Source: JAFLUQ01 sp964442035
GTDB lineage: Bacteria > Bacillota > Clostridia > UMGS1883
Assembly: GCA_964442035.1 (NCBI GenBank)
Contig: CAYTWZ010000025.1
Span: 1 to 20,769, forward strand
Reading direction: 5' to 3'
DNA: 20,769 nt
This document shows positions 1-6,361 of the stretch, piece after piece. A model generated the notes under the pieces. The model was not told the origin of the DNA. It made no database searches and saw nothing but the letters and a program-made list of their open reading frames with translations. Position 1 is the first letter of the stretch, and each line of letters opens with the position of its first letter. A program made the translations under genes and the position numbers.

Positions 1-366
1 CTTGTAAATGGAGTAGATGTTACCGAAGATAATTATGTAAGGTTTGAAGGTTCGGTGTTTTTTGCGCCTTTTAGGACAATTATGGAACGACTTGGCTATG
101 ATGTTATATGGGACGAGGAGTATGGCGTCGCATTATTTTATGTGAATAATAATCAATATGCTTTGAATCCGTTGAAGTTTTCAGGCATACTTCCCTCATA
201 TGCAATAAGAGGAGAACATACCGGATTTATACCAGATTATGGATTTGTTAAAGATGGGAGAATTATCTTGTGTAGCTATGGCTCTTTTGGCAAGTTGATG
301 AAATTGTTGAACGTCGATTATAATGTTGATTACGACAAAGCGGAAATACGGATAGTCAGCCAATAG
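1..366 (+). CDS. C-terminal fragment of a copper-amine-oxidase-like stalk-domain protein (5' end outside window)
   Basis: The reading frame is open from base 1 to a TAG at 364-366, giving the last 121 residues of a longer protein. The first part (VNGVDVT, then FFAPFRTIMERLGYDVIWDE) matches the copper amine oxidase N-terminal-like stalk fold, whose usual form is VNG..., VPLRAIAEALGA, V.WD. Here the usual VPLR is FAPFR. In Clostridia this domain is common in secreted or wall-associated proteins and does not imply amine oxidase activity. The remaining ~75 residues are not recognised. A GTG at 55-57 is not the start, because the stalk motif begins upstream of it. The gene is AT-rich compared with everything right of 780. 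No catalytic domain is visible in the part present. Confidence 0.7.
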   Translation, partial: LVNGVDVTEDNYVRFEGSVFFAPFRTIMERLGYDVIWDEEYGVALFYVNNNQYALNPLKFSGILPSYAIRGEHTGFIPDYGFVKDGRIILCSYGSFGKLMKLLNVDYNVDYDKAEIRIVSQ

Positions 367-488
367 AATACCAGATGGGCAAGAATCCAAATGGGGACAT
401 CAGATCAATGTCGTCAGGCTAAAAATGCGTGAAAATATGCACAGTATTTAAAAAATGTAAAAATGATTGGCTTTTTGAACATGGCATG

Positions 489-611
489 ATATAACTAAAC
501 GAAATATATCCCCCGGGTCTCGTCTACCGACTCGGTCAGTGCTTCCGCTTCGCAGAGGCTGCCACCGGCAGAGGGTACCCTCTAAGGCGGCGGGCGACCC
601 TTTCGTTTTTC
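489..611. repeat. GC-rich interspersed repeat, copy 1
   Basis: The left end (489-511) matches the inverse of the right end of the copy at 6219-6344 at 21 of 23 positions. The core starting CCCCCGGGTCTCGTCTACC and running through ACTCGGTC and CAGAGGCTGCCAC is nearly identical in both copies. It contains a perfect palindrome, AGAGGGTACCCTCT, at 570-583. The right end keeps the TTTCGTTT of the other copy but then changes into a separate hairpin, so the last ~8 bases of the terminal repeat are missing or replaced. A minus-strand ORF across it (448-633) shares the peptide DIFRLVI with the rqcH upstream frame only because both read through the terminal repeat, so I do not call it a gene. Confidence 0.75.
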
Positions 612-641
612 GGTGGGAGAAAGGATCTCCCACCGAAAACG
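604..641. other. Long hairpin at the right edge of repeat copy 1
   Basis: CGGTGGGAGA (611-620) pairs perfectly with TCTCCCACCG (626-635) around a five-base loop. Pairing extends outward through TTTT/AAAA and CG/CG with a single bulged T, about 16 bp in all. Neither side ends in a clear T run, so it is not a standard intrinsic terminator. A second small hairpin, GGGCT-TTC-AGCCC, lies at 651-663. The long hairpin may be part of an extended version of the repeat or an unrelated structured insert. Confidence 0.6.
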
Positions 642-686
642 CCCCATGACGGGCTTTCAGCCCTTATTGAAATTATGATCAGGTAT

Positions 687-725
687 CTATTTTTTATCTT
701 CTACCACTAAAATAAGTTTACCCAT
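687..725 (-). pseudogene. 12-codon ORF resembling a response-regulator N-terminus
   Basis: On the minus strand, AAGGAG (738-733) is followed after 7 bases by an ATG. The 12 codons read MGKLILVVEDKK and end in TAG. The ILVVED string is typical of the first beta strand and acidic pocket of CheY-like receiver domains. It lies 55 bases downstream of yifB on the same strand. After the stop, no receiver sequence continues in any frame I tried, and the hairpin and repeat copy 1 follow. It could be the remnant of a response-regulator gene cut off by the repeat, or a chance short ORF with a good ribosome site. Confidence 0.3.
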
Positions 726-780
726 CTTGTTGCTCCTTGTTTTCCGGCGCAGCGGTGTACCGATTCAAAGACCGTCAGTC

Positions 781-2307
781 TTAATTCCAATACTTCCGGT
801 CTAAATTCCTGTAGCCCACGGCTTCGGTTATGTCCATGCAGCTTATCTGAGCTCTGCCATCAAGGTCGGCCACTGTGCGGGCCACCTTTAGTATTCGGGA
901 ATACGCCCGGGCGGAAAGTCCCATTACGTCAAACACATTTTTCAGCATTTCATGTTCCTCTTTGCCGAGAGGACAGTATTTTTCAATATGTGCCGCATTC
1001 ATCTGGGCGTTGCAGGTTATGCCGTCGCTTTTGAAGCGCTGTTGCTGAATTTTGCGGGCAGCGTTGACCCTTGCCTTTATGTCGGAGGAGCACTCTCCCT
1101 TCTTATCCTGAAGGTCATTGTAGCGAAGGGGCAGAGCTTCAAGCTGTATGTCGATACGATCCAGCAGCGGCCCGCTTACCTTGCCCAAATACCGGCGTAC
1201 ATCCGTCTGGGAGCAGTGGCAACGTCCGCTCCCGTCACCGTAGTAGCCGCAGCGGCAGGGGTTCATTGCCGCCACAAGCATCACGTTGCAGGGATATGTA
1301 CAGCTGGCTGCCGCCCGTGATACCGTGACGGTCTTGTCCTCCAAGGGCTGGCGCATGGCCTCCATTACGCTTTTGCTGTATTCCGGAAATTCGTCAAGGA
1401 AAAGCACCCCGTTGTGGGCAAGGGAAATTTCCCCCGGCTTAGGATGTGTGCCGCCGCCCACTATGCTGACCAGACTGGCGCTATGGTGGGGCGAACGGAA
1501 CGGGCGATTGGAAATCACAAAGGTTCCGTTTTTCAGCTCTCCCGCTACGGAGTATATACGTGTGACCTCCAGCGCCTCGTCAACAGTCATGTCCGGCAGT
1601 ATGGTGGGAATGCGCTGGGCTATCATGGATTTGCCGCTTCCGGGTGAGCCGATAAGCAGAAGATTGTGCCCTCCGGCGGTGGCTACCTCCACTCCACGGC
1701 GCAACGCCAGCTGGCCTCTGACCTGACAAAAATCAACGTCAAAGCTCCCACTTGCGGAAAAAACCTCTTCCGCGATGCAATCCATTTTGGGAAGCGATTC
1801 CTCTCCCGCAAGGTGCAGCACCGCCTGTGCAAGGCTTTGGGCACCGTACACCTCTATCCCGTCTACCAAGGCCGCCTCACGGGCATTTTCGACGGGTACT
1901 ATCACGCTTTTAAAACCGCTGTTACGGGCGCAAAGCACACTTGAAAGTATTCCGCTTACGCCCCTCAGTTCCCCGGAAAGCCCAAGCTCTCCCAGCAGCA
2001 TACAGCTATCGGTATCGGCCTTAATCTGGTTTGTGGAGGCCAGTATTGACACGGCTATGGGCAGGTCGTATTGTGTACCCTCTTTTTTTAGGTCGGCGGG
2101 GGCAAGATTGATGACTATCCTATGAGCTGAAAATTCAAAGCCGCTGTTTAATATGGCGGAGCGTACTCTTTCCCGTGACTCCTTGACCGACGCATCCGGC
2201 AGGCCAACCATGTCAAAGCGAGGCATACCGAAGGATACGTCTGTTTCTATGGTGACGATGTTTCCATCCAGACCGCTCAGAGCGGCGCAGTAGGTTTTAA
2301 CTATCAT
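781..2307 (-). CDS. comM: YifB/ComM family Mg-chelatase-like AAA+ ATPase
   Basis: This is a full-length 508-residue member of the ComM/YifB family, AAA+ proteins related to magnesium chelatase subunit I. ComM acts as a hexameric branch-migration helicase helping integration of foreign DNA during natural transformation; a role in this organism is inferred. The N-terminal ~170 residues have the Lon-protease-like fold typical of the family (VGLPDASVKESRERVRSAI at 34-52). Walker A is GSPGSGKS (220-227), Walker B VLFLDEF (301-307). The family signature MNPCRCGYYGD is at 348-358 and GPLLDRIDI at 379-387. The ATG is preceded by a purine-rich AAAAGAG. A TTGACA-type promoter lies upstream. No clear terminator follows the gene. 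Confidence 0.95.
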   Translation of the reverse strand: MIVKTYCAALSGLDGNIVTIETDVSFGMPRFDMVGLPDASVKESRERVRSAILNSGFEFSAHRIVINLAPADLKKEGTQYDLPIAVSILASTNQIKADTDSCMLLGELGLSGELRGVSGILSSVLCARNSGFKSVIVPVENAREAALVDGIEVYGAQSLAQAVLHLAGEESLPKMDCIAEEVFSASGSFDVDFCQVRGQLALRRGVEVATAGGHNLLLIGSPGSGKSMIAQRIPTILPDMTVDEALEVTRIYSVAGELKNGTFVISNRPFRSPHHSASLVSIVGGGTHPKPGEISLAHNGVLFLDEFPEYSKSVMEAMRQPLEDKTVTVSRAAASCTYPCNVMLVAAMNPCRCGYYGDGSGRCHCSQTDVRRYLGKVSGPLLDRIDIQLEALPLRYNDLQDKKGECSSDIKARVNAARKIQQQRFKSDGITCNAQMNAAHIEKYCPLGKEEHEMLKNVFDVMGLSARAYSRILKVARTVADLDGRAQISCMDITEAVGYRNLDRKYWN

Positions 2308-2339
2308 AGCGTTTTTCTCTTTTCTGATAATATATTAAT

Positions 2340-2368
2340 AATTTATCATATTTCCAGCGCTTTGTCAA
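2340..2368 (-). promoter_or_regulatory. Predicted sigma-A promoter of comM/yifB
   Basis: Read on the minus strand, TTGACA (2368-2363) is followed by a 17-base spacer and TAAATT (2345-2340), 33 bases upstream of the ATG. The -35 is perfect and the -10 matches four of six positions. Confidence 0.6.
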
Positions 2369-2380
2369 TGCGTTTTTGAT

Positions 2381-2553
2381 TTAAGGAAGCATTGATTAAT
2401 TCTAAAATGCCGATTGGCGAGAAAATTTTTCTCGCAGCAAGGCGAAAAACTCATGAATACCTGCTGTATCTCGGGATTTTTAACAGAGCTGCGGAAAATC
2501 CAAGTCAAGTAGCGTTTTAAGTGGTAGGCGTGAATTATTCGGCGCTTCCTTAA
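2381..2553. mobile_element. MITE-like element with 22-bp terminal inverted repeats
   Basis: The left end begins TTAAGGAAGC (2381-2402) and the right end (2532-2553) is its reverse complement at 18 of 22 positions, with the outer ten bases identical. The 173-bp body has no coding potential and contains a perfect 19-base palindrome with nine-base arms at 2417-2435 (GCGAGAAAA/TTTTCTCGC). The outer TTAA at each end may belong to the inverted repeat or be a target duplication. It sits between the divergent promoters of comM and the GH105 gene. Non-autonomous transposon relic is the best reading; no transposase is present. Confidence 0.7.
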
Positions 2554-2586
2554 GTAAATGTTTTGAAAACAACACTAATTTGTACA

Positions 2587-2615
2587 TTTATTTTTGCTTA
2601 ATATAGTGGTATAAT
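2587..2615 (+). promoter_or_regulatory. Extended -10 promoter of the GH105-type gene
   Basis: TATAAT at 2610-2615 is preceded by TGG, forming an extended -10. The -35 region at 17-base spacing (TTTATT, 2587-2592) is weak, as is common with extended -10 promoters. The ribosome site AGGAGG follows at 2634-2639. Confidence 0.6.
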
Positions 2616-2643
2616 ATAACTAAATTGAAATTTAGGAGGTAAA

Positions 2644-4884
2644 ATGATGAAAAAGCTGTTATCAATCATGCTGGCGGCAGCAATGCTGACAGCGATAGTT
2701 CCCTGCGCGGCCTCGGCTGAGGAAGCGGCGGGACTGGAGGTAATGAGCCGGGACAAGGTAGTCGAATATATTGAAAAGGTAAACGACTATTGGATCACCG
2801 CAAACCGCAACAATGTGGGTTCTTCCTTCTGGGAAAGAGGAGCTTACAACACAGGCAACATTGAGGCATATATGCTTACTGGTATCGAAGCATACCGTCA
2901 GTACAGCGAAAAATGGGCCGAGGCCAATCAGTGGAAGGGTAACCGCAACAGCGGATCCAAGGAAAATTGGACATGGGGCTATACCGGGGACGTAAATTCC
3001 ACCGGTGCGCTGTTCGGCGACTGGCAGTGCTGCTTCCAGACATTTGCGGATCTTTACAATTTTGACGTTGAAAAGGATCCAAACAAGATAGCCAGGGCTC
3101 GCGAGGTAATGGAATATCAGATGAGCAAGGACAACGATGACTTCTGGTGGTGGGCGGACGGACTGTTCATGGTAATGCCCGTTATGACCAAGCTTTATCT
3201 TATTACAGACAACGAGCTTTATCTTGACAAGCTTTATCAGTACTTTACATACGCCATCGAGCTTATGTATGACGGTGAGCAGGGTATCCCCACCGCCGAC
3301 GAGGAATACACCTCTTCCGCCGGTCTGAAGGACGGCGCCCAGCCCGCTGACCCCAACGACTTTAAGCATATTTTCTACCGTGACGCGAACTACGTATATC
3401 CACGCAATCCCCTCCCCGGTGACCTTGCTACAACCAAGAACTTCTGGGCAAGGGGCAACGGCTGGGTGTTTGCCGCGCTTTCCAAGGTTTTGCAGGATAC
3501 TCCCGACAACTGGGAGCACCGCCAGCTTTTCATTGACATTTACAAGGACTATGCTACTGCCATCCGCGATTGTCAGAAGGTGGACGATCAGGGTCGTGGC
3601 TTCTGGACACAGTCCATGCTGGCTCACAGTTATTCCTGCTCTGACGACAACCCTTACGGCTACGAGACCAGCGGTACGGCGTTCTTTACCTATGGCCTCC
3701 TGTGGGGTATCAACAGCGGTATCCTTCCTGAGGAGGAGTACATAGAATGCGCCCTTAGGGGATGGAAGTATCTTACTGAAGTAGCCATTCAGGAAAGCGG
3801 CAAGGTTGGATATGTTCAGTGGGTAGGCGGCGAAGCCGGTAAGGCCGCCGTATATGACAATACTCAAGACTTTGCGGTAGGCGCTACGCTTTTGGCCGGA
3901 TGCGAAATGGCCCGCTATAGCGGCGGCATGGTAGGTGATTTCTATCCCTATCTTCAGAAGCGCACCGTCGCAACAGTTTCTCTTAAGCTTGGTTCTCCCT
4001 ATATCTACAGCGATAACAAGGTCACCACAATCGATGCGGCTCCCTTTGCCGAAAATGACCGCACCTTTGTTCCTCTCCGTGCCATTGCCGAGGCTCTTGG
4101 CGCTCAGGTGGACTGGAACGGCGCTACTCAGGAAATCACTATAACAAAAGGTGACAGAACCGTAAAAATGACCATTGGCAGCGCTGATTACACCGTAAAC
4201 GGTGAAGCCAAGGTTATGGACGTAACTCCCGTCACAGTCAACAGCCGTACGATGGTTCCTCTCCGCGCTGTGGGAGAAGCCCTTGGCAAAGTGGTTTACT
4301 GGAACCGCGAAAAGAATATTGTGTCCGTAGGCCAGAAAGAAAACCTGTTCTATCCCTGCGAGGCAGGCATGGTAGATATGCTTGACGGCATCCTGACCAC
4401 CGGTCAGATACCTCAGTGGACCCCTAAGGAAAAGGACTTCACTCCTAACATTCCAGGACTTAGGGATCCTGCTATCGTTCGTCCGGTAAATGCTGTTTCC
4501 GAAGTTGAGCCTGAAAGCTCCAACAGCCTTAAGATGAGCTATGATACTGATCCCGACACGCGCTATGCCAACGATGTTATCGGTAGCGCAGTCACCTATG
4601 ATTTTGGGGATGTGAAGTATCTTACAAAGCTTGGAATTTATTTCTGGAAGTACGATTCCAGGACGACAAAGTTCACCTGCGAGATATCTACCGACGGTGT
4701 TAACTTCAACAAGATATTTGACGGCAGCAGTGTCAAGAATATTCAGGTAAATATATTTGACGTCAATGCGGATGTCAGGTATGTACGCATTACCAACGGA
4801 GGCAACAGTGACAACGAATGGTTAAATATCCTTGAGATCGTGGGCTATGGCGAAGGCACACAGGTTGAGACAAATCTGAAGTAA
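2644..4884 (+). CDS. Secreted GH105/GH88-type glycoside hydrolase with stalk and F5/8C-like domains
   Basis: The 746-residue protein opens with a Sec signal peptide (MKKLLSIML..., cleavage likely after ASA at ~25). Residues ~40-430 form an alpha/alpha-barrel of the GH88/GH105 family, known for unsaturated rhamnogalacturonyl or glucuronyl hydrolases that clip the 4,5-unsaturated uronic acid left by polysaccharide lyases. Supporting motifs are WWWADGLFMVMP (168-179, with the probable catalytic Asp at 172), WARGNGW (268-274) and ETSGTAF (341-347). Residues ~446-562 are a copper-amine-oxidase-like stalk domain with two FVPLRA/MVPLRA repeats. Residues ~625-735 look like an F5/8C (discoidin, CBM32-like) domain. 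It stands alone between its promoter and a strong terminator. ATGs at 2644 and 2647 are both possible; the second is better spaced (7 bases) from AGGAGG. Exact substrate is unknown; family call is confident. Confidence 0.87.
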   Translation: MMKKLLSIMLAAAMLTAIVPCAASAEEAAGLEVMSRDKVVEYIEKVNDYWITANRNNVGSSFWERGAYNTGNIEAYMLTGIEAYRQYSEKWAEANQWKGNRNSGSKENWTWGYTGDVNSTGALFGDWQCCFQTFADLYNFDVEKDPNKIARAREVMEYQMSKDNDDFWWWADGLFMVMPVMTKLYLITDNELYLDKLYQYFTYAIELMYDGEQGIPTADEEYTSSAGLKDGAQPADPNDFKHIFYRDANYVYPRNPLPGDLATTKNFWARGNGWVFAALSKVLQDTPDNWEHRQLFIDIYKDYATAIRDCQKVDDQGRGFWTQSMLAHSYSCSDDNPYGYETSGTAFFTYGLLWGINSGILPEEEYIECALRGWKYLTEVAIQESGKVGYVQWVGGEAGKAAVYDNTQDFAVGATLLAGCEMARYSGGMVGDFYPYLQKRTVATVSLKLGSPYIYSDNKVTTIDAAPFAENDRTFVPLRAIAEALGAQVDWNGATQEITITKGDRTVKMTIGSADYTVNGEAKVMDVTPVTVNSRTMVPLRAVGEALGKVVYWNREKNIVSVGQKENLFYPCEAGMVDMLDGILTTGQIPQWTPKEKDFTPNIPGLRDPAIVRPVNAVSEVEPESSNSLKMSYDTDPDTRYANDVIGSAVTYDFGDVKYLTKLGIYFWKYDSRTTKFTCEISTDGVNFNKIFDGSSVKNIQVNIFDVNADVRYVRITNGGNSDNEWLNILEIVGYGEGTQVETNLK

Positions 4885-4896
4885 GTTATACAAAAT

Positions 4897-4943
4897 TTCC
4901 CCGGAGGAGCTAAGGGAATACTCCTCCGGGGAATACTGTTTTT
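4897..4943 (+). terminator. Intrinsic terminator of the GH105-type gene
   Basis: TTCCCCGGAGGAG (4897-4909) pairs perfectly over 13 bp with CTCCTCCGGGGAA (4921-4933) around an 11-base loop, and a T run ends at 4943. Confidence 0.9.
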
Positions 4944-4948
4944 AGCGC

Positions 4949-4976
4949 AAAAAAAAACGAAGCCCATGGGCTTCGT
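4949..4976 (-). terminator. Intrinsic terminator for the minus-strand sigH/tRNA/zinc-ribbon unit
   Basis: ACGAAGCCCATGGGCTTCGT (4957-4976) is self-complementary. Read on the minus strand it is followed by nine Ts (4957-4949), a convincing terminator downstream of the zinc-ribbon gene. Confidence 0.85.
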
Positions 4977-5021
4977 TTGCAGATGAAATCCAATAAATAA
5001 CCTCTAAGATAAGGAGATCAA

Positions 5022-5291
5022 TTATTTGTGCTGAGCATAGCACTCGCTGCAATAAATAGGTCTGTCGTTCTTGGGAACAAAAGGAACCTTTGCTTCCTTG
5101 CCGCAGTCAGCGCAGATAGCTGTGTACATCTCTCTGCCTTCCTTGAGAGCTGCCTTTTTCTTTGCGCGGCATTCCTTACATCTCTGAGGCTCGTTTTGGA
5201 AGCCTTTCTCTGCATAGAATTCCTGCTCGCCTGCTGTGAACACGAATTCCTGTCCGCAATCCTTGCAGACTAAAGTCTTGTCTTCGTACAT
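5022..5291 (-). CDS. Small protein with two zinc-ribbon motifs
   Basis: This 89-residue protein has four CxxC pairs: C9/C12, C38/C41, C60/C63 and C81/C84. The first half (LVCKDCGQEFVF... QRCKECR) matches the zinc-ribbon family common in Clostridia and Chloroflexi; the second half is another CxDCG...CSECY ribbon resembling those in small cold-shock-linked zinc proteins. Two metal sites are expected. The molecular role is unknown; nucleic-acid or ribosome association is only a guess. The start ATG is preceded by GAGGAG at good spacing. It lies 82 bases after tRNA-Gly and may share the sigH transcript, with tRNA processing releasing its mRNA. An A/T-rich stretch just upstream might also hold its own weak promoter. 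Confidence 0.85.
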   Translation of the reverse strand: MYEDKTLVCKDCGQEFVFTAGEQEFYAEKGFQNEPQRCKECRAKKKAALKEGREMYTAICADCGKEAKVPFVPKNDRPIYCSECYAQHK

Positions 5292-5373
5292 GGTTAATCT
5301 CCTCGCTTAGTGTAGAATAAAATATTTTTACCCACCGCAGACCTAAGGCCTGCAGACCGGGCATATACCAAAT

Positions 5374-5447
5374 TGGAGCGGATGACGGGAATCGAACCCG
5401 CGCAACCTGCTTGGGAAGCAGGAACTCTGCCATTGAGCTACATCCGC
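5374..5447 (-). tRNA. tRNA-Gly(CCC), CCA encoded
   Basis: On the minus strand the acceptor arms are GCGGATG and CATCCGC. The D stem is GCTC/GAGT, and the anticodon arm is CCTGC-TTCCCAA-GCAGG with anticodon CCC. The T arm is GCGGG-TTCGATT-CCCGT. Discriminator T and a genomically encoded CCA follow, 74 bases in total. It reads GGG glycine codons. It lies 26 bases downstream of sigH on the same strand. Confidence 0.95.
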
Positions 5448-5473
5448 AGGAAAGCTTCAAATCTCTGTCAAGG

Positions 5474-6106
5474 CTAGCTGTCATAGTCCACGATTTTTTC
5501 AAACTTGTGGCGGATGCGCTGCAGTGCGTTGTCAATAGCCTTTGCGTCCTTTCCGAGACGCTGGGCTATAGCAGTATAGCTTTCTCCCCGAAGGTAGTAA
5601 AGCAAGACCTTGCATTCCAGCTTTGAAAGAAATTTGCTCATTCTGTTCCCTATGGCATCAAACTTTTCCCGGTTGATAATTATGTCCTCCGGGTTAAGAG
5701 TGGTGTCCCGGCCAAGAGTATCCATCAGCGTAACATCGCTGTCGTCATCAAAAACCGGCTTGTCAAGGGAAATGTATGAATTGAGGGGTGCGTGCTTCTG
5801 GCGCGATGCGCTTTTTATTGCGGTAAGGATCTGACGGGTCACACAAAGCTCCGCAAAAGACCTAAAAGCGGCGTTCTTGTCAGGGGAATAATCCCTCACT
5901 GCCTTAAACAGGCCTATCATCCCTTCCTGAACAAGATCCTCCACCTCGGCGCCTATAAGGAAGTACCTGCCGGCTATCCTGTGCACTACAGAGGTATATT
6001 TGCCCAAAAGGAAATCAAGCGCTCCGCTGTCCCCGGCCTGAGATGCGGCGACAAGATCCTCATCGCTTTTATTTTTGTAGGAGCGGGGGCTTTTGTCCTT
6101 GTCCAT
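5474..6106 (-). CDS. sigH: RNA polymerase sigma factor SigH (Spo0H type)
   Basis: The 210-residue protein matches the stationary-phase and early-sporulation sigma factor SigH along its whole length. Region 2 contains YFLIGAEVEDLVQEGMIGL (48-66) and the promoter-melting FRSFAELCVTRQI segment (81-93). The family-typical SASRQKHAPLNSYISLDKP follows at 99-117. Region 4 has the helix-turn-helix YTAIAQRLGKDAKAIDNALQ (177-196). In Bacillus, SigH drives spo0A, early spo genes and competence genes, so its presence suggests a sporulating lineage or descent from one. The ATG has GAGG eight bases upstream. A strong TTGACA/TATAGT promoter precedes it. In many Firmicutes sigH sits near secE-nusG; here tRNA-Gly and a zinc-ribbon gene follow instead. 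Confidence 0.95.
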   Translation of the reverse strand: MDKDKSPRSYKNKSDEDLVAASQAGDSGALDFLLGKYTSVVHRIAGRYFLIGAEVEDLVQEGMIGLFKAVRDYSPDKNAAFRSFAELCVTRQILTAIKSASRQKHAPLNSYISLDKPVFDDDSDVTLMDTLGRDTTLNPEDIIINREKFDAIGNRMSKFLSKLECKVLLYYLRGESYTAIAQRLGKDAKAIDNALQRIRHKFEKIVDYDS

Positions 6107-6129
6107 ACCTCACACCTCTATTCTTTCTT

Positions 6130-6159
6130 ACTATAGCATATTTAATATGCGTTTGTCAA
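6130..6159 (-). promoter_or_regulatory. Sigma-A promoter of sigH
   Basis: On the minus strand, TTGACA (6159-6154) is followed by an 18-base spacer and TATAGT (6135-6130), 24 bases from the start codon. It is back to back with the rqcH promoter. Confidence 0.8.
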
Positions 6160-6191
6160 GAGCAATTTGTAAAAAATGTACAAAATATATC

Positions 6192-6220
6192 TTGACCACG
6201 GTTTGCTTTTGAGGTATAAT
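6192..6220 (+). promoter_or_regulatory. Sigma-A promoter of the rqcH operon
   Basis: TTGACC (6192-6197), a 17-base spacer and a perfect TATAAT (6215-6220). The final bases of the -10 overlap the left end of repeat copy 2, so transcription would start inside the repeat. Confidence 0.85.
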
Positions 6221-6344
6221 ATAACCTAAGCGCAGATGTCCCCCGGGTCTCGTCTACCGACTCGGTCGGTGCTTCTGCTTCCAGAGGCTGCCACAGGCAG
6301 CCCGCCGCCTATAGAGGCGGAGGACATCTTTCGTTTAGTTATAT
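6219..6344. repeat. GC-rich interspersed repeat with inverted ends, copy 2
   Basis: The left end (6219-6241) and right end (6322-6344) are inverted repeats matching at 17 of 23 positions. The inner core matches copy 1 at 512-570 closely. A perfect hairpin CCGCCT-ATAG-AGGCGG lies at 6305-6320, and CTGCC-ACA-GGCAG precedes it. The element occupies nearly the whole 5' untranslated region of rqcH, ending just before the GGAGG ribosome site. It could be a MITE or a structured RNA-producing repeat. The overlap with the promoter makes the exact left boundary uncertain. Confidence 0.75.
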
Positions 6345-6361
6345 ATCCGGAGGTTTTTCCT

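Noticed and set aside
448..633. 61-residue minus-strand ORF sharing DIFRLVI with the rqcH upstream frame
   Set aside because: The shared peptide is just translation of the repeat's terminal sequence; no ribosome site or coding pattern.
2662..3867. 401-residue open frame on the minus strand
   Set aside because: Lies fully opposite the GH105-type gene, which has signal peptide, domains, promoter and terminator.
6236..6361. 42-residue N-terminal extension of RqcH
   Set aside because: It reads through repeat copy 2; homologues begin at the MPLDAV start, which has its own ribosome site.
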